A stretch of 64,000 bases of DNA, taken from positions 30,318,001 to 30,382,000 of the forward strand of contig OX579637.1 of NCBI GenBank assembly GCA_951230915.1, given 5' to 3'. Positions 54,885 through 64,000 of the stretch are shown in pieces. The notes under the pieces were generated by a model, which did not search any database, was not told the origin of the DNA, and saw only the letters and a program-made list of their open reading frames with translations. Source of the stretch: Antitrichia curtipendula. Taxonomy: Eukaryota > Streptophyta > Bryopsida > Hypnales > Leucodontaceae. Numbering within the stretch: the first letter of the stretch is position 1; every line of letters begins with the position of its first letter. A program made the translations under genes and the position numbers.

Positions 54885-57800
54885 AAACATCCATCCATTC
54901 TTCAAGAAATTTCTAATACTAAATTCTACACCATTTGATGTAGGGAGCCAAAAAAGTATACTTAGGCCCAATTTTATTCCAAAACTTTTATGATTCACAT
55001 GAAAGTGGATTGGAATTACGAACAAATTAAATATTTCCATGGATTCAAAATCCTTCAGAGTATATGCAACTTCCACAATTTGGTTCAAATGCCTTCCCAA
55101 ATCAAATTCCATGACATTTGATATAGGGAGCCATTAAACTACAGACCCGGTTTTATTACATATTTTTTTTGATTCACGTGGAGATGCATGAAAATTACGC
55201 ACAAATGAAATATTCTCATGGATTTAAATATTTGAGGGTATTTGCAATTTCTACAAATTTGTTCAAGTGCCTTCCCAAATCAAATTTCATGACATATGAT
55301 GTAGGGAACAATTAAAGTACAGGCCCAAATTTATTCCATATTTTTTTTGATTCACGTGGAGATGTATGAAAATTACGCACAAATGAAATATTCTCATGGA
55401 TTTAAATACTTGGGCGTATTTGCAACTTCTACAAATTTGTTCAAGTGCCTTCCCAAATCAAATTCCATGACATTTGATATAGGGAGCCATTAAACTACAG
55501 ACCCGGTTTTATTCCATATCTTTTTTGATTCACGTGGAGATGTATGAAAATTACGCACAAATGAAATATTCTCATGGATTTAAATATTTGAGGGTATTTG
55601 CAACTTCTACAAATTTGTTCAAGTGCCTTCCCAAATCAAATTCCATGACATTTGATGTAGGGAGCCATTAAAGTACAGGCCCAAGTTTATTCCATATTTT
55701 TTCTGATTCACGTGGAGATGCATGAAAATTACGCACAAATGAAATATTCTCATGGATTTAAATATTTGAAGGTATTTGCAACTTCCACAAATTTGTTCAA
55801 GTGATTTTCCAAATCAAATTCCATTAAAATTTGATGTAGGGAGCCATTAAAGTACAGGCCCAAGTTTATTCCATATTTTTTCTGATTCACGTGGAGATGT
55901 ATGAAAATTATGCACAAATGAAATATTCTCATACGTTTAAATATTTGAAGGTATTTGCAACTTCTACAAATTTGTTCAAGTGCCTTCCCAAATCAACTTC
56001 CATGACATTTGATGTAGGGAGCCATTAAAGTACAGGCCCAAGTTTATTCCATATTTTTTCTGATTCACGTGGAGATGCATGAAAATTACGCACAAATGAA
56101 ATATTCTCATGGATTTAAATATTTGAAGGTATTTGCAACTTCCACAAATTTGTTCAAGTGAGTTTCCAAATCAAATTCCATGACATTTGATGTAGGGAGC
56201 CATTAAAGTACAGGCCCAAGTTTATTCCATATTTTTCTTGATTCACGTGGAGATGCATGAAAATTACGCACAAATGAAATATTCTCATGGATTTAAATAT
56301 TTGAAGGTATTTGCAACTTCCACAAATTTGTTCAAGTGAGTTTCCAAATCAAATTCCATGACATTTGATGTAGGGAGCCATTAAAGTACAGGCCCAAGTT
56401 TATTCCATATTTTTCTTGATTCACGTGGAGATGCATGAAAATTACGCACAAATGAAATATTCTCATGGATTTAAATATTTGAAGGTATTTGCAACTTCCA
56501 CAAATTTGTTCAAGTGATTTTCCAAATCAAATTCCATTAAAATTTGATGTAGGGAGCCATTAAAGTACAGGCCCAAGTTTATTCCATATTTTTCTTGATT
56601 CACGTGGAGATGCATGAAAATTACGCACAAATGAAATATTCTCATGGATTTAAATATTTGAAGGTATTTGCAACTTCCACAAATTTGTTCAAGTGAGTTT
56701 CCAAATCAAATTCCATGACATTTGATGTAGGGAGCCATTAAAGTACAGGCCCAAGTTTATTCCATATTTTTTCTGATTCACGTGGAGATGCATGAAAATT
56801 ACGCACAAATGAAATATTCTCATGGATTTAAATATTTGAAGGTATTTGCAACTTCCACAAATTTGTTCAAGTGATTTTCCAAATCAAATTCCATTAAAAT
56901 TTGATGTAGGGAGCCATTAAAGTACAGGCCCAAGTTTATTCCATATTTTTTCTGATTCACGTGGAGATGTATGAAAATTATGCACAAATGAAATATTCTC
57001 ATACGTTTAAATATTTGAAGGTATTTGCAACTTCTACAAATTTGTTCAAGTGCCTTCCCAAATCAACTTCACTGACATTTGATGTAGGGAGCCATTAAAG
57101 TACAGGCCCAAGTTTATTCCATATTTTTTCTGATTCACGTGGAGATGCATGAAAATTACGCACAAATAAAATATTCTCATGGATTTAAATATTTGAAGGT
57201 ATTTGCAACTTCCACAAATTTGTTCAAGTGATTTTCCAAATCAAATTCCATTAAAATTTGATGTAGGGAGCCATTAAAGTACAGGCCCAAGTTTATTCCA
57301 TATTTTTTCTGATTCACATGGAGATGTATGAAAATTATGCACAAATGAAATATTCTCATACATTTAAATATTTGAAGGTATTTGCAACTTCCACAAATTT
57401 GTTCAAGTGATTTTCCAAATCAAATTCCATGACATTTGATGTAGGGAGCCATTAAAGTACAGGCCCAAGTTTATTCCATATTTTTCTTGATTCACGTGGA
57501 GATGCATGAAAATTACGCACAAATGAAATATTCTCATGGATTTAAATACTTGGGCGTATTTGCAACTTCTACAAATTTGTTCAAGTGCCTTCCCAAATCA
57601 AATTCCATGACATTTGATATAGGGAGCCATTAAACTACAGACCCGGTTTTATTCCATATCTTTTTTGATTCACGTGGAGATGTATGAAAATTACGCACAA
57701 ATGAAATATTCTCATGGATTTAAATATTTGAGGGTATTTGCAACTTCTACAAATTTGTTCAAGTGCCTTCCCATATCAAATTCCATGAGATTTGATGTAG

Positions 57801-60800
57801 GGAGCCATTAAAGTACAGGCCCAAGTTTATTCCATATTTTTTCTGATTCACGTGGAGATGCATGAAAATTACGCACAAATGAAATATTCTCATGGATTTA
57901 AATATTTGAAGGTATTTGCAACTTCCACAAATTTGTTCAAGTGATTTTCCAAATCAAATTCCATTAAAATTTGATGTAGGGAGCCATTAAAGTACAGGCC
58001 CAAGTTTATTCCATATTTTTTCTGATTCACGTGGAGATGTATGAAAATTATGCACAAATGAAATATTCTCATACGTTTAAATATTTGAAGGTATTTGCAA
58101 CTTCTACAAATTTGTTCAAGTGCCTTCCCAAATCAACTTCCATGACATTTGATGTAGGGAGCCATTAAAGTACAGGCCCAAGTTTATTCCATATTTTTTC
58201 TGATTCACGTGGAGATGCATGAAAATTACGCACAAATAAAATATTCTCATGGATTTAAATATTTGAAGGTATTTGCAACTTCCACCAATTTGTTCAAGTG
58301 ATTTTCCAAATCAAATTCCATTAAAATTTGATGTAGGGAGCCATTAAAGTACAGGCCCAAGTTTATTCCATATTTTTTCTGATTCACGTGGAGATGTATG
58401 AAAATTATGCACAAATGAAATATTCTCATACGTTTAAATATTTGAAGGTATTTGCAACTTCTACAAATTTGTTCAAGTGCCTTCCCAAATCAAATTCCAT
58501 GACATTTGATATAGGGAGCCATTAAACTACAGACCCGGTTTTATTCCATATCTTTTTTGATTCACGTGGAGATGTATGAAAATTACGCACAAATGAAATA
58601 TTCTCATGGATTTAAATATTTGAAGGTATTTGCAACTTCCACAAATTTGTTCAAGTGAGTTTCCAAATCAAATTCCATGACATTTGATGTAGGGAGCCAT
58701 TAAAGTACAGGCCCAAGTTTATTCCATATTTTTCTTGATTCACGTGGAGATGCATGAAAATTACGCACAAATGAAATATTCTCATGGATTTAAATATTTG
58801 AAGGTATTTGCAACTTCCACAAATTTGTTCAAGTGATTTTCCAAATCAAATTCCATTAAAATTTGATGTAGGGAGCCATTAAAGTACAGGCCCAAGTTTA
58901 TTCCATATTTTTTCTGATTCACGTGGAGATGTATGAAAATTATGCACAAATGAAATATTCTCATACGTTTAAATATTTGAAGGTATTTGCAACTTCTACA
59001 AATTTGTTCAAGTGCCTTCCCAAATCAACTTCCATGACATTTGATGTAGGGAGCCATTAAAGTACAGGCCCAAGTTTATTCCATATTTTTTCTGATTCAC
59101 GTGGAGATGCATGAAAATTACGCACAAATAAAATATTCTCATGGATTTAAATATTTGAAGGTATTTGCAACTTCCACAAATTTGTTCAAGTGATTTTCCA
59201 AATCAAATTCCATTAAAATTTGATGTAGGGAGCCATTAAAGTACAGGCCCAAGTTTATTCCATATTTTTTCTGATTCACGTGGAGATGTATGAAAATTAT
59301 GCACAAATGAAATATTCTCATACATTTAAATATTTGAAGGTATTTGCAACTTCCACAAATTTGTTCAAGTGATTTTCCAAATCAAATTTCCTGACATTTG
59401 ATGTTGGGAGCCAATAAAGTACAGGCCCAAGTTTATTCCATATTTTTCTTGATTCACGTGGAGATGCATGAAAATTACGCACAAATGAAATATTCCCATA
59501 CATTTAAATATTTGAAGATATTTGCAACTTCCACAAATTCGTTCAAGTGATTTTCCAAATCAAATTTCCTGACATTTGATGTTGGGAGCCATTAAAGTAC
59601 AGGCCCAAGTTTATTCCATATTTTTTCTGATTCACGTGGAGATGTATGAAAATTATGCACAAATGAAATATTCTCATACATTTAAATATTTGAAGGTATT
59701 TGCAACTTCCACAAATTTGTTCAAGTGATTTTCCAAATCAAATTCCCTGACATTTGATGTAGGGAGCCATTAAAGTACAGGCCGAAGTTTATTCCATATT
59801 TTTCTTGATTCACGTGGAGATGCATGAAAATTACGCACAAATGAAATATTCTCATACATTTAAATATTTGAAGGTATTTGCAACTTCCACAAATTTGTTG
59901 AAGTGAGTTTCCAAATCAAATTCCCTGACATTTGATGTAGGGATCCATTAAAGTACAGGCCCAAGTTTATTCCATATTTTTTTTGATTCACGTGGAGATG
60001 CATGAAAATTACGCACAAATGAAATATTCTCATGGATTTAAATAGTTGAGGGTATTTGCAACTTCCACAAATTTGTCCAAGTGAGTTTCCAAATCAAATT
60101 CCATGACAATTGATGTAGGGAGCCATTAAAGTACAGGCCCAAGTTTATTCCATATTTTTTCTCATTCACGTGGAGATGTATGAAAATTATGCACAAATGA
60201 AATATTCTCATACATTTAAATATTTGAAGGTATTTGCAACTTCCACAAATTTGTTCAAGTGATTTTCCAAATGAAATTCCCTGACATTTGATGTAGGGAG
60301 CCATTAAAGTACAGGCCCAAGTTTATTCCATATTTTTCTTGATTCACGTGGAGATGCATGAAAATTACGCACAAATGAAATATTCTCATACATTTAAATA
60401 TTTGAAGGTATTTGCAACTTCCACAAATTTGTTGAAGTGAGTTTCCAAATCAAATTCCCTGACATTTGATGTAGGGATCCATTAAAGTACAGGCCCAAGT
60501 TTATTCCATATTTTATTTGATTCACGTGGAGATGCATGAAAATTACGCACAAATGAAATATTCTCATGGATTTAAATATTTGAGGGTATTTGCAACTTCC
60601 ACAAATTTGTTCAAGTGAGTTTCCAAATCAAGTTCCATGACAATTGATGTAGGGAGCCATTAAAGTACAGGCCCAAGTTTATTCCATATTTTTCTTGATT
60701 CACGTGGAGATGCATGAAAATTACGCACAAATGAAATATTCCCATACATTTAAATATTTGAAGGTATTTGCAACTTCCACAAATTCGTTCAAGTGATTTT

Positions 60801-63800
60801 CCAAATCAAATTTCCTGACATTTGATGTTGGGAGCCATTAAAGTACAGGCCCAAGTTTATTCCATATTTTTTCTGATTCACGTGGAGATGTATGAAAATT
60901 ATGCACAAATGAAATATTCTCATACATTTAATTATTTGAAGGTATTTGCAACTTCCACAAATTTGTTCAAGTGATTTTCCAAATGAAATTCCCTGACATT
61001 TGATGTAGGGAGCCATTAAAGTACAGGCCCAAGTTTATTCCATATTTTTCTTGATTCACGTGGAGATGCATGAATATTACGCACAAAGGAAATATTCTCA
61101 TACATTTAAATATTTGAAGGTATTTGCAACCTCCACAAATTTGTTCAAGTGAGTTTCCAAATGAAATTCCCTGACATTTGATGTAGGGAGCCATTAAAGT
61201 ACAGGCCCAAGTTTATTCCATATTTTTTTTGATTCACGTGGAGATGCATGAAAATTACGCACCAATGAAATATTCTCATGGATTTAAATATTTGAAGGTA
61301 TTTGCAACTTCCACAAATTTGTTCAAGTGATTTCCCAAATGAAATTCCATGACATTTGATGTTGGGAGCCATTAAAGTACAGGCCCAAGTTTATTCCATA
61401 TTTTTTCTGATTCACGTGGAGATGTATGAAAATTATGCACAAATGAAATATTCTCATACATTTAAATATTTGAAGGTATTTGCAACTTCCACAAATTTGT
61501 TCAAGTGATTTTCCAAATCAAATTTCCTGACATTTGATGTTGGGAGCCAATAAAGTACAGGCCCAAGTTTATTCCATATTTTTCTTGATTCACGTGGAGA
61601 TGCATGAAAATTACGCACAAATGAAATATTCTCATGGATTTAAATATTTGAAGATATTTGCAACTTCCACAAATTCGTTCAAGTGAGTTTCCAAATCAAA
61701 TTCCCTGACATTTGATGTAGGGATCCATTAAAGTACAGGCCCAAGTTTATTCCATATTTTATTTGATTCACGTGGAGATGCATGAAAATTACGCACAAAT
61801 GAAATATTCTCATGGATTTAAATATTTGAGGGTATTTGCAACTTCCACAAATTTGTTCAAGTGAGTTTCCAAATCAAGTTCCATGACAATTGATGTAGGG
61901 AGCCATTAAAGTACAGGCCCAAGTTTATTCCATATTTTTCTTGATTCACGTGGAGATGCATGAAAATTACGCACAAATGAAATATTCCCATACATTTAAA
62001 TATTTGAAGGTATTTGCAACTTCCACAAATTCGTTCAAGTGATTTTCCAAATCAAATTTCCTGACATCTGATGTTGGGAGCCATTAAAGTACAGGCCCAA
62101 GTTTATTCCATATTTTTTTTTATTCACGTGGAGATGTATGAAAATTATGCACAAATGAAATATTCTCATACATTTAATTATTTGAAGGTATTTGCAACTT
62201 CCACAAATTTGTTCAAGTGATTTTCCAAATCAAATTTCCTGACATTTGATGTTGGGAGCCATTAAAGTACAGGCCCAAGTTTATTCCATATTTTTCTTGA
62301 TTCACGTGGAGATGCATGAAAATTACGCACAAATGAAATATTCCCATACATTTAAATATTTGAAGGTATTTGCAACTTCCACAAATTTGTTGAAGTGATT
62401 TTCCAAATCAAATTTCCTGACATTTGATGTTGGGAGCCATTAAAGTACAGGCCCAAGTTTATTCCATATTTTTTCTGATTCACGTGGAGATGTATGAAAA
62501 TTATGCACAAATGAAATATTCTCATACGTTTAAATATTTGAAGGTATTTGCAACTTCCACAAGTTTGTTCAAGTGATTTTCCAAATCAAATTTCCTGACA
62601 TTTGATGTTGGGAGCCATTAAAGTACAGGCCCAAGTTTATTCCATATTTTTTCTGATTCACGTGGAGATGTATGAAAATTATGCACAAATGAAGTATTCT
62701 CATACATTTAAATATTTGAAGGTATTTGCAACTTCCACAAATTTCTTCAAGTGATTTTCCAAATCAAATTCCCTGACATTTGATGTTGGGAGCCATTAAA
62801 GTACAGGCCGAAGTTTATTCCATATTTTTTTTGATTCACGTGGAGATGCATGAAAATTACGCACAAATGAAATATTCTCATGGATTTAAATATTTGAAGG
62901 TATTTGCAACTTCCACAAATTTGTTCAAGTGATTTTCCAAATCAGATTCCATGACATTTGATCACGCATTTGATGTAGGGAGCCATTAAAGTACAGGCCC
63001 AAGTTTATTCCATATTTTTTTTTATTCACGTGGAGATGCATGAAAATTATGCACAAATGAAATATTCTCATGGATTTAAATATTTAAAGGTATTTGCAAC
63101 TTCCACAAATTCGTTCAAGTGATTTTCCAAATCAAATTCCCTGACATTTGATGTAGGGAGCCATTAAAGTACAGGCCCAAGTTTATTCCATATTTTTCTT
63201 GATACACGTGGAGATGCATGAAAATTACGCACAAATGAAATATTCTCATGGATTTAAATATTTGAAGGTATTTGCAACTTCCACAAATTTGTTCAAGTGA
63301 TTTTCCAAATCAGATTCCATGACATTTGATCACGCATTTGATGTAGGGAGCCATTAAAGTACAGGCCCAAGTTTATTCCATATTTTTTTTTATTCACGTG
63401 GAGATGCATGAAAATTATGTACAAATGAAATATTCTCATGGATTTAAATATTTGAAGGTATTTGCAACTTCCACAAATTCGTTCAAGTGATTTTCCAAAT
63501 CAAATTCCATGACATTTGATGTAGGGAGCCATTTAAGTACAGGCCCAAGTTTATTCCATATTTTTCTTGATTCACGTGGAGATGCATGAAAATTACGCAC
63601 AAATGAAATATTCTCATGGATTTAAATATTTGAACGTATTTGCAACTTCCACAAATTCGTTCATGTGAGTTTCCAAATCAAATTCCATGACATTTGATGT
63701 AGGGAGCCATTAAAGTACAGGCCCAAGTTTATTCCATATTTTTTTTGATTCACGTGGAGATGCATGAAAATTACGCACAAATGAAATATTCTCATGGATT

Positions 63801-64000
63801 TAAATATTTGAGGGTATTTGCAACTTCCACAAATTTGTTCAAGTGATTTCCCAAATCAAATTCCATGATAATTGATGTAGGGAGCCATTAAAGTACAGGC
63901 CCAAGTTTATTCCATATTTTTTCTGATTCACGTGGAGATGTATGAAAATTATGCACAAATGAAATATTCTCATACATTTAAATATTTGAAGGTATTTGCA
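54885..64000. repeat. ~178-bp satellite array, about 51 monomers, open to the right
   Basis: Head-to-tail monomers of about 178-179 bp with landmarks GATGTAGGGAGCCATTAAAG, TACAGGCCCAAGTTTATTCC, GATTCACGTGGAGATG and TTCTCATGGATTTAAATATT. The first two or three monomers at the left edge are the most diverged; inner ones are nearly identical, as at the border of a centromeric-type array. Two monomer types (GCATG..TTACGCAC and GTATG..TTATGCAC) recur in patterns, and longer blocks repeat (see findings). Monomer length is typical of centromeric satellites, but no centromere evidence exists in the sequence itself. Confidence 0.95.

Noticed and set aside
55750..59321. Repeated 60-codon minus frames in the satellite (MRIFHLCIIFIHLHVN...)
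   Set aside because: They recur because the 178-bp monomer recurs; they are chance open frames in a satellite.

Overview
The window looks like nuclear DNA of a land plant, and an early-diverging one (bryophyte or lycophyte) is my best guess. The evidence is: AT-rich intergenic DNA with short GT-AG introns, TTTAGGG-like repeat patches, a decayed plastid ycf4 insertion (about 21.8-22.35 kb), a plant-type hAT transposase relic, and a ~178-bp satellite array filling the last 9.1 kb and running off the window end. Almost every long reading frame belongs to a repeated or mobile-looking locus, many are broken, and I see no ordinary housekeeping gene. The setting looks pericentromeric (inference).

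Layout. 0-6.5 kb: non-coding, with two copies of one MITE family. 6.5-10.2 kb: hAT element relic (minus). 11.3-18.7 kb: locus P1 (minus), a decayed multi-exon gene whose last exon is FCP1-like, followed by a small Ser-Pro-rich gene. 19-27 kb: AT-rich filler, ycf4 insertion, one unknown broken gene. 27.7-29.8 kb: degraded copy of a DUF7869-like gene (plus). 31.6-37.0 kb: better copy of that gene (minus, two exons, three in-frame stops). 38-42 kb: tandem repeats. 44.4-52.1 kb: locus P2 (minus), a diverged but better preserved version of P1. 54.9-64 kb: satellite.

The central observation is that P1 and P2 are colinear paralogues. In P2, five exons joined by GT-AG introns keep one frame for 1643 codons, broken only by two TAG codons. 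The predicted protein has an N-terminal region with a ParB/sulfiredoxin-like NGQH motif, a conserved middle part of unknown function, a Pro-rich/NLS-bearing linker, and a C-terminal FCP1/SCP-like HAD phosphatase domain with a D-x-N active-site variant.

The non-coding DNA of P1, P2 and both DUF7869-like loci is studded with 18-19-bp imperfect palindromes. I located about 50 by eye. Each locus uses one sequence family: P1 and the degraded DUF7869-like copy use TATCTTCGA-S-TCGAAGATA; the better DUF7869-like locus uses ATCGTGRGATCYCACGAT; P2 uses TTAGGTCGA-S-TCGACCTAA. Sites are grouped upstream of the gene (6-7 within roughly 0.6-0.9 kb), inside introns and downstream, and I found none inside exons. 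P1 and P2 keep the same site placement although the sequence changed. This resembles an element-specific DNA-recognition system: parS-like sites, or the self-recognition motifs of plant VANDAL transposons. No protein-DNA link is shown by the sequence itself.
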